Assembly: GCF_001999305.1 (NCBI RefSeq)
Contig: NZ_MLHQ01000017.1
Location: 1 to 44,313, forward strand
Direction: 5' to 3'
DNA: 44,313 nucleotides
DNA from: Rodentibacter myodis
GTDB taxonomy: Bacteria; Pseudomonadota; Gammaproteobacteria; Enterobacterales; Pasteurellaceae
The notes under the pieces are model-generated. The model did no database searches. It was not told the DNA's origin and saw only the letters and a list, made by a program, of their open reading frames with translations. The position numbers were made by a program, and so were the translations under genes. How positions within the stretch are numbered: position 1 is the first letter of the stretch; the number at the start of each line of letters is the position of its first letter. Of the stretch, positions 28,301 through 37,595 are shown in pieces.

Positions 28301-30187
28301 TTAATTTTTTGAAAAATTTTCCTTTTGTTGTAGAAAGGCTAGAATTTGTGCCTCAATTCCTTCTGCATCTAATTGTAATTCGTGCAGCATTTCTTGCTGT
28401 GTGCCTTGCGGAATAAAATAATCAGGCAAGCCGAGCTGTAAAAGTGCGGTTGGTTTGGCGGAAGAATTGATCACTTCCGCCACTGCCGAACCTGCCCCGC
28501 CTTGAATGGCATTTTCTTCTAAGGTGACTAAATAATCGTGAGTTTGAGTCAGCACGTTGATCATTTCCACATCCAAGGGTTTGACAAATCGCATATCAAC
28601 CACCGTTGCATTAAGTTTTTCCGCAACCTTTAATGCCGCCGGTAAAAGCGTACCAAAATTTAAAATAGCGATTTTTTCCCCTTCTTTAATAAGACGGGCT
28701 TTGCCAATCGGTAACATTGCTAATGGGGCTAATTCTACGCCCACCGCATTGCCACGAGGATAACGCACCGCAGCAGGCTTGCCATATTTATAGCCGGTAT
28801 AGAGCATTTGACGACATTCATTCTCATCGCTTGGCGTCATAATCATCATATTCGGAATACAACGCATAAAACTCAAATCAAATGCCCCTTGGTGGGTTTG
28901 CCCGTCAGCCCCCACGATACCGGCACGATCAATGGCAAATAAAACAGGGAGATTTTGAATGGCGACATCGTGAATCAGTTGATCGTAAGCCCGTTGTAAG
29001 AACGTGGAATAAATTGCCACAACCGGTTTATACCCTCCAATTGCCAAGCCTGCCGCAAAGGTAACCGCGTGTTGTTCTGCAATGGCAACATCAAAATATT
29101 GTGTCGGAAAACGTTGGGAAAATTCCACCATTCCCGACCCTTCACGCATTGCAGGGGTAATGCCGACAATTTTGGGATCTTTTTCCGCCATTTCACAAAG
29201 CCAATCACCAAAAATTTTAGAATAAGTGGGCTTCACGTTTGATTTTGGCAATTCGCCGCTGGTGGGATCAAACTTCGGTACACCGTGGAAACCAATGGGG
29301 TCTTTTTCCGCAGGGGCATAACCTTTGCCTTTTTTGGTTTTAATATGTAGAAATTGTGGGCCTTTGAGATGACGCATATTGCTAAGGGTTGCCACTAATT
29401 CATCAATATTATGACCATCCACCGGCCCAATATAATTAAAACCGAGTTCTTCAAAAAGCGTGCTTTCCGGCGAGAACATCACGCCTTTCATATGTTCTTC
29501 GGTTTTTTTTATAAAGTTTTTGACGGTAGGGACTTTATCCAGAATTTTTTTGCTGCCGTCCCGCACGGTGGAATAAAGCGAACCGGAAAAAATACGTGCC
29601 AAGTGATTATTTAATGCCCCCACATTTTCAGAAATCGACATTTCATTATCATTCAAAATTACCAACATATCCGTATGTAATGCACCGGCGTGGTTTAATG
29701 CCTCAAATGCCATACCGGCGGTAATTGCACCGTCACCAATAACACAAACGGTTCGCCGCCCTGCATTTTCACGTTCCGCCGCAACGGCAATGCCTAAGCC
29801 AGCACTGATTGAAGTGGAGGAATGGCCTACGCTTAATACATCAAATTCGCTTTCTTCACGCCAAGGGAAAGGGTGAATACCGTCTTTTTGGCGAATCGTG
29901 GACATTTGATCGCGGCGACCGGTGAGGATTTTGTGCGGATAGGCTTGATGTCCTACATCCCAAATGAGCTGATCAAAAGGTGTTTTGTACACATAATGCA
30001 AAGCTACGGTGAGTTCTACCGTCCCTAAGCCGGAAGCCAAATGTCCGCTGGTTTGACTAACGGATTCCAAAAGATAATTGCGTAATTCCAGACAAAGCTG
30101 AGGGAGCTGATCTTTATTTAACAGACGTAAATCTTCCGGTGAATTAATAAGGGATAAAAGAGGGTAGTTGTTCATATTGTGAGTCAT
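28301..30187 (-). CDS. dxs: 1-deoxy-D-xylulose-5-phosphate synthase
   Basis: This 628-residue thiamine-diphosphate enzyme condenses pyruvate and glyceraldehyde-3-phosphate, the first step of the MEP isoprenoid pathway. The ThDP motif is [18 protein letters not shown], the transketolase catalytic region is [15 protein letters not shown], and the substrate loop is [12 protein letters not shown]. It follows ispA by 47 bases in the conserved xseB-ispA-dxs order. Confidence 0.97.
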   Translation of the reverse strand: MTHNMNNYPLLSLINSPEDLRLLNKDQLPQLCLELRNYLLESVSQTSGHLASGLGTVELTVALHYVYKTPFDQLIWDVGHQAYPHKILTGRRDQMSTIRQKDGIHPFPWREESEFDVLSVGHSSTSISAGLGIAVAAERENAGRRTVCVIGDGAITAGMAFEALNHAGALHTDMLVILNDNEMSISENVGALNNHLARIFSGSLYSTVRDGSKKILDKVPTVKNFIKKTEEHMKGVMFSPESTLFEELGFNYIGPVDGHNIDELVATLSNMRHLKGPQFLHIKTKKGKGYAPAEKDPIGFHGVPKFDPTSGELPKSNVKPTYSKIFGDWLCEMAEKDPKIVGITPAMREGSGMVEFSQRFPTQYFDVAIAEQHAVTFAAGLAIGGYKPVVAIYSTFLQRAYDQLIHDVAIQNLPVLFAIDRAGIVGADGQTHQGAFDLSFMRCIPNMMIMTPSDENECRQMLYTGYKYGKPAAVRYPRGNAVGVELAPLAMLPIGKARLIKEGEKIAILNFGTLLPAALKVAEKLNATVVDMRFVKPLDVEMINVLTQTHDYLVTLEENAIQGGAGSAVAEVINSSAKPTALLQLGLPDYFIPQGTQQEMLHELQLDAEGIEAQILAFLQQKENFSKN

Positions 30188-30234
30188 TCCAAAATATTTT
30201 TATTTTTGACCGCACTTTTGTGACGCGGTCGCAA

Positions 30235-31125
30235 TTAACTTTTCCGTGTAATAATAAATTCAGCCAAGGCACGAAGTGCGGTCGTATCAAAGGGAATTTT
30301 TTCCAGCTCGGATAACGCGGTTTGGTATAAATCCTGTGCTTTTTGTTTCGCCCCTGCCAAGCCCAATAATTTTGGGTAAGTGCTTTTATCCAAGCCTAAA
30401 TCTGATCCTACGGGTTTGCCGATTTCCGCACTGTCGCCTTCAATATCTAAAATATCGTCCTGCACTTGGAAAGCCAATCCAATCGCTTCGGCATAATTGG
30501 TTAATCTCATCTCCAATGTTTTATCGGAAAAATGCGGTGAGCAAATAAAACCAAGTTTTAAGGCAGCAGTCAGTAATGCGCCGGTTTTATTGCGGTGAAT
30601 ACGTTCCAATTCATCCAAGCCGATTTGTTTATGTTCGGAAATCAAATCTAAACTTTGTCCTAAACACATACCTTGCACACCGGAGGCGCGAGCCAAAAGT
30701 TGGACTAAAGACAGTTTTTGTTCTGCAGAAAGGGAAGGTGCTTGGGTGAGAATATCAAAGGCAAAACTTTGAAGTACATCGCCGGCAAGAATTGCGGTAG
30801 CTTCATCAAAAGCAATATGGCAGGTTGGGTGACCACGGCGTAAATCATCATTATCCATTGCCGGCAAATCATCGTGAATTAATGAATAAGCGTGAATGGC
30901 TTCAATGGCGGCAGCGGCATAATCTAAGGTTTCTTCCTTTGCCCCTAACATTTTGCCCGTGGCGTAAACCAAGAAAGGACGAACCCGTTTTCCCCCCAAT
31001 AATAAACCGTATTTCATCGCATCACGCAAGGGAGCATTATGGCTTTCAATGCCGTCAAATTGCGTTTCTAAAAAGTGGTTAATACGTGTTTGAACAAGTT
31101 TTAATTCTTGGGAAAATTGGCTCAT
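30235..31125 (-). CDS. ispA: Farnesyl diphosphate synthase
   Basis: This 296-residue all-helical prenyltransferase makes farnesyl diphosphate from IPP and DMAPP/GPP. The first aspartate-rich motif is DDLPAMD (residues 85-91), the form with two extra residues typical of bacterial enzymes. The second is QDDILD. GGKRVRP is the IPP-binding segment. It starts two bases after xseB, in the usual operon. Confidence 0.96.
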   Translation of the reverse strand: MSQFSQELKLVQTRINHFLETQFDGIESHNAPLRDAMKYGLLLGGKRVRPFLVYATGKMLGAKEETLDYAAAAIEAIHAYSLIHDDLPAMDNDDLRRGHPTCHIAFDEATAILAGDVLQSFAFDILTQAPSLSAEQKLSLVQLLARASGVQGMCLGQSLDLISEHKQIGLDELERIHRNKTGALLTAALKLGFICSPHFSDKTLEMRLTNYAEAIGLAFQVQDDILDIEGDSAEIGKPVGSDLGLDKSTYPKLLGLAGAKQKAQDLYQTALSELEKIPFDTTALRALAEFIITRKS

Positions 31126-31127
31126 TC

Positions 31128-31367
31128 TTATTCATTTCCTTCATAATCGCTCAAGGGGGCAGTTTCACTTTTTTGTAACAATATTTGAATTCGTTGTTCC
31201 GCCTGCTGTAAGCGTTCTTGCCCTAATTGAGCTAATTTTATACCTTGTTCAAATTCTTTTAACGCTTCTTCCAAAGGCAATTCACCACTTTCTAAACGGG
31301 AAACAATGGTTTCTAATTGTGTTAATGTGGTTTCAAAATCCTGCGAAGTTGCCGGTTTGCGAGCCAT
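31128..31367 (-). CDS. xseB: Exodeoxyribonuclease VII small subunit
   Basis: This 79-residue, charged, helical protein has the family pattern [32 protein letters not shown]. Several copies coat the XseA catalytic subunit, which is encoded elsewhere. It heads the xseB-ispA-dxs operon, and the SD AAGGATAG is clear. Confidence 0.95.
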   Translation of the reverse strand: MARKPATSQDFETTLTQLETIVSRLESGELPLEEALKEFEQGIKLAQLGQERLQQAEQRIQILLQKSETAPLSDYEGNE

Positions 31368-31534
31368 TAAGCTATCCTTTTTATGGGAAAAAATATGGGC
31401 GTATTGTACTGTATTTTGGTGGGATGTTAAAAATTTATTTCAACGTTCACCTCCTATTAAAATAAGAATAGTTATGTAGACTTTTCCCTTGCTTCACGTA
31501 AAATATCCGCCATTTTTTATCAAGACAAATTCCT

Positions 31535-32986
31535 ATGAAATTTATCGTTAAACTTTTCCCTGAAATTATGATTAAAAGTGAAACCGTGCGTAAGCGGTTC
31601 GCTAAAATTCTGACCGGTAACATTCGCAATATTCTGCAAAAATACGATGAAGAAACCGCCGTGGTACGCCATTGGGATTACATTGAAGTGCGGTCAAAAA
31701 ATGAAGAAAACCGTGAAAATCTAATCACTTTGTTACAACGTATTCCGGGGATTCATCACTTTTTGGAAGTGGAAGAAAAAACCTTTACTGATTTGCACCA
31801 TATTTTTGAACTCACCCTTGCGGATGTGGAACAGCAACTACAAGGTAAAACGTTCTGCGTGCGGGTAAAACGCAAAGGAAAGCATAAATTTAGTTCTATT
31901 GAAGCAGAACGTTATATTGGCGGTGGATTAAATCAGCATATTGAAAGCGCGAAAGTGCGATTGAAAAATCCTGATGTGACGGTGCGTATTGATATTGAAG
32001 ATGACAAAATGATGCTGGTAAAAGCACGCCACGCCGGCATTGGCGGTTATCCTATCGGCACGCAGGAAGATGTACTTTCCCTTATTTCCGGCGGGTTTGA
32101 TTCCGGCGTGTCCAGTTATATGTTAATTCGCCGTGGTTCACGCGTGCATTATTGTTTCTTTAATCTTGGTGGGGCAGCACACGAAATTGGCGTAAAACAA
32201 ATGGCGTACCATATTTGGCAACGTTATAGTTCATCTCATAAAGTGCGTTTTGTTGCGATCAATTTTGAAGGTGTCGTTGGTGAGATTTTAGAGAAAGTCG
32301 ATAATGGGCAAATGGGCGTGGTGTTAAAACGAATGATGGTGCGCGCCGCAAGTAAAGTGGCAGCACGTTTTAACATTGAAGCCATTGTAACAGGGGAGGC
32401 ATTAGGGCAGGTTTCCAGCCAAACTTTAACCAATTTACGCCTGATAGATGAAGCGGCGGATGCTTTGGTATTACGTCCGCTCATTACACACGATAAAGAG
32501 CAAATTATCGCGATGGCAAAAGAAATTGGCACGGATGACATAGCCAAATCAATGCCGGAATTTTGTGGTGTGATCTCGAAAAATCCAACAATCAAAGCCG
32601 TGCGTGAAAAAATTATCTCGGAAGAAAATAATTTCAATTTTGAAGTGTTGGGAACTGCGGTGCAAAATGCACAATATTTGGATATTCGTCAAATAGCGGA
32701 AGAAACGGAAAGGGAAGTGGTTGAAGTGGATACCATTTCCGTCTTGGGCGAAAACGATGTGATTTTGGATATTCGTAGTCCGGAAGAAACGGATGAAAAT
32801 CCTTTTGAATCAAATACCCACGAAGTTATGCTAATGCCGTTTTATAAACTTTCATCACAATTTGCTTCACTCGATCAACGTAAAAATTACGTGCTTTATT
32901 GCGAGCGTGGGGTTATGAGCAAATTACAAGCCTTATACTTAAAAGAAAATGGCTTTACGAACGTACGTGTTTTTTCTAAAAAATAA
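31535..32986 (+). CDS. thiI: tRNA 4-thiouridine synthase ThiI
   Basis: This 483-residue enzyme transfers persulfide sulfur to U8 of tRNA. Domains in order are an N-terminal ferredoxin-like region, THUMP (about 60-165), a PP-loop adenylation domain with SGGFDS at 185-190, and a C-terminal rhodanese domain whose persulfide cysteine is C456 (LYCERGVMS). The rhodanese extension is the gammaproteobacterial form. The cysteine desulfurase that usually loads it is IscS, not seen in this window. It is divergent from xseB. Confidence 0.96.
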   Translation: MKFIVKLFPEIMIKSETVRKRFAKILTGNIRNILQKYDEETAVVRHWDYIEVRSKNEENRENLITLLQRIPGIHHFLEVEEKTFTDLHHIFELTLADVEQQLQGKTFCVRVKRKGKHKFSSIEAERYIGGGLNQHIESAKVRLKNPDVTVRIDIEDDKMMLVKARHAGIGGYPIGTQEDVLSLISGGFDSGVSSYMLIRRGSRVHYCFFNLGGAAHEIGVKQMAYHIWQRYSSSHKVRFVAINFEGVVGEILEKVDNGQMGVVLKRMMVRAASKVAARFNIEAIVTGEALGQVSSQTLTNLRLIDEAADALVLRPLITHDKEQIIAMAKEIGTDDIAKSMPEFCGVISKNPTIKAVREKIISEENNFNFEVLGTAVQNAQYLDIRQIAEETEREVVEVDTISVLGENDVILDIRSPEETDENPFESNTHEVMLMPFYKLSSQFASLDQRKNYVLYCERGVMSKLQALYLKENGFTNVRVFSKK

Positions 32987-32997
32987 GCTCAAAATTA

Positions 32998-33016
32998 ACC
33001 GCACTTTCAGTGCGGT
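32998..33016 (+). terminator. Possible terminator after thiI
   Basis: ACCGCACT and AGTGCGGT, two opposed uptake cores, form an 8-bp stem with a very short loop. The following bases (GCCTATTT) are only weakly T-rich. Confidence 0.5.
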
Positions 33017-33188
33017 GCCTATTTCCTACCTAAAATGAATTAGTTTAGTCATCATTATATATATGGCTATATAGCCAACTAAGGAAATATAGTGAATTTA
33101 TAATCAGGTTTAAAGGATTCCATTGTGCTTTTTCCTTTGAATCTTTTAGAATGTGCCAAATTTTATCGCATAACTCCGAGCTTGTTTG

Positions 33189-33283
33189 TCTAAGTTCTTT
33201 TACGAATATGACGGCAACGCCAATAACGATGTATGTTATTCAGGGATACGTTGGAAACGGCTTATCCTCTCCATTTAGAAAGG
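33189..33283 (+). promoter_or_regulatory. Probable molybdenum-cofactor (Moco) riboswitch before moaA
   Basis: The moaA leader folds as a closed multi-helix unit. TCTAAGT (33189-33195) pairs with ATTTAGA (33273-33279) as the closing helix. AATAAC and GTTATT form an internal hairpin, and GGATA-CGTT pairs with AACG-TATCC in another. The 3' part (CAGGG, CCTCTCC, then AAAGGTGT before the ATG) lines up with the E. coli moaA leader as I remember it. The closing helix runs into the SD, which fits translational repression when cofactor is bound. Confidence 0.7.
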
Positions 33284-33289
33284 TGTCTA

Positions 33290-34309
33290 ATGCAATTTCA
33301 ATCTATTCCCATAAAAAACGTGGGGAACGGGCGTTTGGTCGATCCGTTTCAACGTGCTTATTATTATTTGCGTTTATCGATTACCGATCAGTGCAATTTT
33401 CGTTGTCATTATTGCTTGCCAAACGGCTATCAAGCAGAGACAAATAAACCGCATTTTCTTACCTTAAATGAAATCACACGCATAGCCAAAGCCTTTGCCA
33501 ATATGGGGACGGAGAAAATTCGTTTAACCGGTGGCGAACCAACTTTACGTAAGGATTTTCTTGCTATTGCCGAAAATATCGCTCAAATACGGGGCATTCA
33601 CCAAATTGCCTTAACAACCAATGGTTACCGTATGGCAAAAGATGTTGAGGCTTGGCAACGGGCGGGCATTACATCCATTAATGTGAGCGTAGATAGTCTC
33701 GATCCGAAAATGTTTCATCAAATTACCGGCATTAATAAATTTGATGACATTATGCGGGGCATTGAGCGGGCATTTGAAATCGGCTATCAAAAAGTGAAAG
33801 TCAATGCCGTTTTAATGAAAAATTTGAACGATCACGAATTTAATCAATTCTTAGCTTGGATAAAAAATCGCCCGATTCAAATGCGTTTTATTGAGCTTAT
33901 GCAAACCGGCGAAATGGACCATTTTTTTCATCGCCATCATTTATCCGGTGAAATTCTTGCTCAAAAATTACTTTCACAAGGTTGGCAATTACAGCAACGA
34001 GGCATAACCGATGGGCCGGCGAAAGTGTTTAAACATCCCGACTATATTGGCGAAATTGGCTTAATTATGCCCTATGAAAAAAATTTCTGTGCTAGTTGTA
34101 ATCGTTTACGTGTTTCGGCAAAAGGGAAGTTGCACCTTTGTTTATTTGGTGAGGAGGGGATTGAATTACGTGATTTATTGCAATCGGACGATCAACAGGC
34201 AGTATTGCAAGCGCGTATTTTTTTTGCATTGCAGGGTAAACGTGAACATCATTATCTCCATCAAGGCGACAGTGGTATTCGTAATCATCTCGCCTCAATT
34301 GGTGGCTAA
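33290..34309 (+). CDS. moaA: GTP 3',8-cyclase MoaA
   Basis: This 339-residue radical-SAM enzyme starts molybdenum-cofactor synthesis by cyclising GTP. The SAM cluster cysteines are C35, C39 and C42 (CNFRCHYC). The second cluster uses C267, C270 and C284 near the C-terminus, which ends in the conserved GG. The frame is open from 33233, but the ATG at 33290 follows AAAGG directly and gives the family N-terminus. It is first in moaA-moaC-moaD-moaE. moaB is absent. Confidence 0.96.
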   Translation: MQFQSIPIKNVGNGRLVDPFQRAYYYLRLSITDQCNFRCHYCLPNGYQAETNKPHFLTLNEITRIAKAFANMGTEKIRLTGGEPTLRKDFLAIAENIAQIRGIHQIALTTNGYRMAKDVEAWQRAGITSINVSVDSLDPKMFHQITGINKFDDIMRGIERAFEIGYQKVKVNAVLMKNLNDHEFNQFLAWIKNRPIQMRFIELMQTGEMDHFFHRHHLSGEILAQKLLSQGWQLQQRGITDGPAKVFKHPDYIGEIGLIMPYEKNFCASCNRLRVSAKGKLHLCLFGEEGIELRDLLQSDDQQAVLQARIFFALQGKREHHYLHQGDSGIRNHLASIGG

Positions 34310-34345
34310 TAAAAACTTTTTCAAAATCAACCGCACTTTTTAATT

Positions 34346-34825
34346 ATGACAACATTTACGCATATTAATAGCCAAGGCGAAGCCAATATGGTGGACGTTT
34401 CCGGCAAAACCGATACCGTACGTGAAGCACGTGCAGAAGCTATTGTGACTATGTCACAAGAAACCTTATCAATGATTGTTGAAGGCAAACATCACAAAGG
34501 TGATGTGTTCGCAACAGCCCGTATTGCCGGTATTCAAGCGGCAAAACACACTTGGGAACTTATTCCGTTATGCCATCCTTTGTTACTTTCCAAAGTGGAA
34601 GTTTCACTTGAACCCTTGCGCGAAACCAATCAGGTTCGTATTGAATCGCTTTGCAAATTAACCGGAAAAACCGGTGTCGAAATGGAGGCTTTAACCGCTG
34701 CGAGTGTGGCGGCATTAACCATTTACGATATGTGCAAAGCGGTACAAAAAGATATCGTGATTGAGCGTGTTCGTTTGCTTGAAAAGTGCGGTGGAAAATC
34801 AGGTCATTTTTTGGTGGAGAACTAA
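34346..34825 (+). CDS. moaC: Cyclic pyranopterin monophosphate synthase MoaC
   Basis: This 159-residue enzyme converts the MoaA product to cyclic pyranopterin monophosphate. Conserved segments are MVDVSGK, IPLCHPL, and the C-terminal [17 protein letters not shown] region. The bases before the ATG are an uptake sequence, not an SD, as for folP. It is followed without a gap by moaD. Confidence 0.96.
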   Translation: MTTFTHINSQGEANMVDVSGKTDTVREARAEAIVTMSQETLSMIVEGKHHKGDVFATARIAGIQAAKHTWELIPLCHPLLLSKVEVSLEPLRETNQVRIESLCKLTGKTGVEMEALTAASVAALTIYDMCKAVQKDIVIERVRLLEKCGGKSGHFLVEN

Positions 34826-35071
34826 ATGTTTAATGTGTTATTTTTTGCGCAAACCCGTGAATTAATTGGGGTAGATGAAATTCAAATAGAAGGTGATTTC
34901 GCAACTGCAGAAGCCTTGCGTGAACATTTGAGCCAAAAAGGTGAAAAATGGGCTTTGGCATTGGAAAAAGGAAAGTTGCTTGTCGCAATTAATCAAACCT
35001 TAATGCCTCTTGAAAGTCTCATCAAATCCGGTGATGAAATTGCTTTTTTTCCACCGGTAACCGGAGGCTAA
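34826..35071 (+). CDS. moaD: Molybdopterin synthase sulfur carrier subunit MoaD
   Basis: This 81-residue beta-grasp protein carries sulfur as a C-terminal thiocarboxylate. It ends PPVTGG, the functional di-glycine. The start lies immediately after the moaC stop codon, with GGTGGAGAA as SD inside moaC. Confidence 0.96.
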   Translation: MFNVLFFAQTRELIGVDEIQIEGDFATAEALREHLSQKGEKWALALEKGKLLVAINQTLMPLESLIKSGDEIAFFPPVTGG

Positions 35072-35072
35072 A

Positions 35073-35525
35073 ATGAAGGATATTCAAATTTCGGTACAAG
35101 AAGCCGAATTTAATCAAAATACCGTTTATCATTGGCTTTCAGAATCACATTCTGTTGGTGCTGTGGTGATTTTTGTAGGGAAAGTGCGTGATCTTAATTT
35201 AGGTGATGATGTCTCTAGCCTTTATCTTGAACATTATCCTGCAATGACAGAAAAAGCATTACAAGAAATTGTGGCAGAAGCGAAACAACGTTGGAAAATT
35301 CAGCGGATATGCGTGATTCATCGGGTTGGTTTGTTGCAAACAGGAGATGAAATTGTGCTTGTAGGCGTAAGTTCTGCTCACCGTGGCGATGCCTACCGTG
35401 CCAACGAATTCATCATGGATTATCTCAAGTCAAAAGCCCCCTTTTGGAAAAAGGAACAAACAAATGCAGGTGAGCGTTGGATTGAGGCGCGAGATGCGGA
35501 TAAAGAAGCGTTAAAAAAATGGTAG
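35073..35525 (+). CDS. moaE: Molybdopterin synthase catalytic subunit MoaE
   Basis: This 150-residue large subunit of molybdopterin synthase accepts two sulfurs from MoaD to make the dithiolene. Hallmarks are GAVVIFVGKVRDLN, LEHYPAMTEKAL, HRVGLLQTGDEIVLVGVSSAHRGDA, and the catalytic-lysine region LKSKAPFWKKE. It starts one base after moaD. A terminator follows. Confidence 0.96.
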   Translation: MKDIQISVQEAEFNQNTVYHWLSESHSVGAVVIFVGKVRDLNLGDDVSSLYLEHYPAMTEKALQEIVAEAKQRWKIQRICVIHRVGLLQTGDEIVLVGVSSAHRGDAYRANEFIMDYLKSKAPFWKKEQTNAGERWIEARDADKEALKKW

Positions 35526-35560
35526 AAAGTGCGGTCAATTATTTAAAAATTTTTAAAATG

Positions 35561-35592
35561 AAAGCTCGGTAAGTACCGAGCTTTAATCATTT
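35561..35592. terminator. Bidirectional terminator between moaE and ftnB
   Basis: AAAGCTCGGT and ACCGAGCTTT form a perfect 10-bp stem with an AAGT loop. T-rich tracts lie on both sides between convergent genes. Confidence 0.9.
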
Positions 35593-35595
35593 TTA

Positions 35596-36096
35596 TTAAG
35601 CGTTGGTTGTTGCCAGTTTTTCTAAATCTTTATCAATTAAGAACAAGGCTTTGCCGTCTTCACCAAGTAGGTTGAGTTTATCTAAAATACCACTAAAGAG
35701 TTTTTCTTCTTCGTGCTGTTCAGCTACATACCATTGTAAGAAATTAAAGGCAGAGTAGTCTTTTTCTTCAAAGGTTTTACCGACTAACTCATTAATTTTT
35801 GAGGTGATTAATTTTTCGTGTTCGTAGGTTAGTTCAATCACTTCTTTTAAGGATTTATATTCGTGGGACGGTGCTTCAATTGCCGAAATAACTGCCATTG
35901 CACCGGTTTCATTCAAATAGGTGAATAATTTGCGCATATGTTCCATTTCTTCCGCAGCGTGAGCAGAAAGGAATTTTGCCGCACCTTCAAAGCCTTGTTG
36001 CTCGCACCACGCACTCATTTGAAGATACAAATTAGAAGAATAAAATTCTAAATTCATTTGATCATTTAATAGTTTTACTACATTTGTCGATAACAT
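35596..36096 (-). CDS. ftnB: Non-haem ferritin, second copy
   Basis: This 166-residue cage subunit stores iron. All ferroxidase residues of bacterial FtnA can be placed (E17, E50, H53, the EHEK glutamate, and AEQHEEE), so it should be catalytically active. E. coli FtnB, by contrast, lacks some. It lies 14 bases after its paralogue and probably co-assembles with it. The name follows the Haemophilus convention. Confidence 0.94.
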   Translation of the reverse strand: MLSTNVVKLLNDQMNLEFYSSNLYLQMSAWCEQQGFEGAAKFLSAHAAEEMEHMRKLFTYLNETGAMAVISAIEAPSHEYKSLKEVIELTYEHEKLITSKINELVGKTFEEKDYSAFNFLQWYVAEQHEEEKLFSGILDKLNLLGEDGKALFLIDKDLEKLATTNA

Positions 36097-36110
36097 TTTA
36101 TTTCTCCTAT

Positions 36111-36599
36111 TTATTGTAAAGTTGCCAAATCACGATCTACAAAGTACAGACCACGCCCGTCTTCACCCACTAAGTTAAATTTATCAAGAATGCTACTGAA
36201 TAATTTTTCTTCTTCGTGCTGTTCTGCCACATACCATTGCAAGAAATTGAAAGTAGAGTAGTCTTTATTTGCAAAAGTCACTTCAACCAATTCATTGATT
36301 TTTGAAGTTACTAATTTTTCGTGTTCAAGTGTGATTTCAAATACTTCTTTCAACGATTTATAATCATTTTTAGGGGCTTCAATTTTGCCTAAAAGCGGCA
36401 TACCACTGGTTTCGTTTACATATTGAAATAACTTGTGCATATGTTCTAATTCTTCATCGGCGTGACGAAGCAAAAATGCGGCAGCACCTTCATAACCATG
36501 TTTGGAACACCACGCACTCATTTGTAAATAAACGTTAGAAGAGTAGAACTCTAGATTAATTTGTTCGTTTAATTTGTCTGCAATAGCTTGTTTCAGCAT
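36111..36599 (-). CDS. ftnA: Non-haem ferritin, first copy
   Basis: This 162-residue ferritin has ferroxidase residues E17, E50, H53, E94, E126 and E129/E130 at exactly the positions known from E. coli FtnA. It stores iron in a 24-subunit shell in the cytoplasm. It is first in the ftnA-ftnB operon, with SD AAGGAG and a well-formed promoter about 70 bases upstream. Confidence 0.95.
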   Translation of the reverse strand: MLKQAIADKLNEQINLEFYSSNVYLQMSAWCSKHGYEGAAAFLLRHADEELEHMHKLFQYVNETSGMPLLGKIEAPKNDYKSLKEVFEITLEHEKLVTSKINELVEVTFANKDYSTFNFLQWYVAEQHEEEKLFSSILDKFNLVGEDGRGLYFVDRDLATLQ

Positions 36600-36667
36600 A
36601 ACTAACTCCTTTCCATCTGATGAATAAATACGAACGATATAACAATAAAGCTTAAATTGTGAGGCGC

Positions 36668-36696
36668 ATTTTAGATTTACAAATGAGAACTTGCAA
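36668..36696 (-). promoter_or_regulatory. Probable ftnA promoter
   Basis: On the minus strand, TTGCAA (36696-36691) and TAAAAT (36673-36668) are exactly 17 bases apart. The spacer contains TTCTCATTTG. A related ATAAATGAGAATAATT lies upstream (about 36754-36770), possibly sites for an iron-responsive regulator such as Fur. Confidence 0.6.
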
Positions 36697-36699
36697 GCA

Positions 36700-37115
36700 T
36701 TTCCTTAAAAAATATTTCATAAGTTATTAATTTTTAAAGATAAAAGTAACGTCAATTATTCTCATTTATAAATAGGAGTCATATTAATTACAAAGGGTAT
36801 TTTTCGTTTTTTAAAGAAGGCTATTTCAAAGAGGACAATAATGACAACGTCACATTTCTATTTATAAGTGTTTTTTTTCAATTCTATAAAACTTTACCAC
36901 CATAAGATCTCCAGATTTTACGTAGCGCGATCATCTTTTCGTTTTCACCTTTTATTCACTTATCTCCAAAATGATAAAAGCCAAACCGATTGGCTTTGTC
37001 ACTTTATTTTTAAATTTATTTCTGATGAAGAGATTCCTCATTTGTTACTTTTGAAAAGAGGAAGCAATAGAAGGGTGAAAATCGGCTCAAAAGACGTTAC
37101 GCTATCATATATGTC
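36700..37115. other. Non-coding region between ftnA promoter and dif
   Basis: No convincing gene is present. A 92-codon frame (36868-37146) has no SD, odd composition and runs through dif, so I do not call it. AAAGCCAA (36977-36984) and TTGGCTTT (36990-36997) form a terminator-like hairpin followed by GTCACTTTATTTTT on the plus strand, without an obvious gene before it. Confidence 0.5.
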
Positions 37116-37143
37116 ATTTAACATAATATGCATTATGCGAAAT
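37116..37143 (-). other. dif site (XerC/XerD recombination site), left prophage junction
   Basis: Read on the minus strand, this is an 11-bp XerC arm ATTTCGCATAA (37143-37133), a 6-bp centre TGCATA, and an 11-bp XerD arm TTATGTTAAAT (37126-37116). It agrees with E. coli dif at 24 of 28 positions as I recall that site. The XerD arm is identical and the centre differs at one base. It marks the chromosome terminus, and the phage genes begin on its XerC side. Confidence 0.9.
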
Positions 37144-37383
37144 TAGTTATCGGGTAAGTGAAAACTACGGATTAAGGAAATCACAAACTTATACACAAGT
37201 CACGAATACTACTTAAACAAGACAAATAAAGCGATATTTGAACGTTGTAACGGTTTTTTTGAGCTATTTATTGAGTGGTTGACGTTGATTGTCAGGATTT
37301 TGTAAAGTTTTTTAGGTGAGAAATTAAGATTTTTATTTTTCGGCAGGTGCGGTAAATGTTCAGGGATTTTTAAAACTGACAGC

Positions 37384-37587
37384 ACCGCAAGGCGGTCAAT
37401 TTTTCAAATTACATCAAGCAAGGTTTACGGGCAAATCCAGCTGGTTTGCCCTTCCATTTTTCGCAAGCGAAAAATAAGTAGATAAAAAAAGTGCGGTTAA
37501 AATTGACCGCACTTTTGCTTATTTGTGACAAGGTGACATTTTACGCCTTGTCATCGGTACGTCCTCGCATTGCTGCGGGCGTACCGA
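37384..37587. other. Hairpin array, candidate phage origin and packaging region
   Basis: Six stem-loops lie in about 204 bases next to the last phage gene: ACCGC/GCGGT (37384-37396), GGGCAAA/TTTGCCC (37429-37451), ATTTTTCGC/GCGAAAAAT (37456-37475), an uptake-sequence pair AAAAGTGCGGT/ACCGCACTTTT (37487-37516), TGACAAGG/CCTTGTCA (37526-37553) and TCGGTACG/CGTACCGA (37554-37587). In Ff phages the region after gene IV holds the packaging hairpin and the replication origins. The uptake-sequence stem may also terminate the phage operon. Confidence 0.6.
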
Positions 37588-37595
37588 TTTCAAGG

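Noticed and set aside
33151-33447. 98-codon frame overlapping the moaA leader
   Set aside because: It overlaps the riboswitch-like fold and the real moaA start and shows no protein family features.
36868-37146. 92-codon plus-strand frame before the prophage
   Set aside because: It has no SD, an unusual amino-acid mix and no family resemblance, and it runs through the dif site. It is more likely chance.
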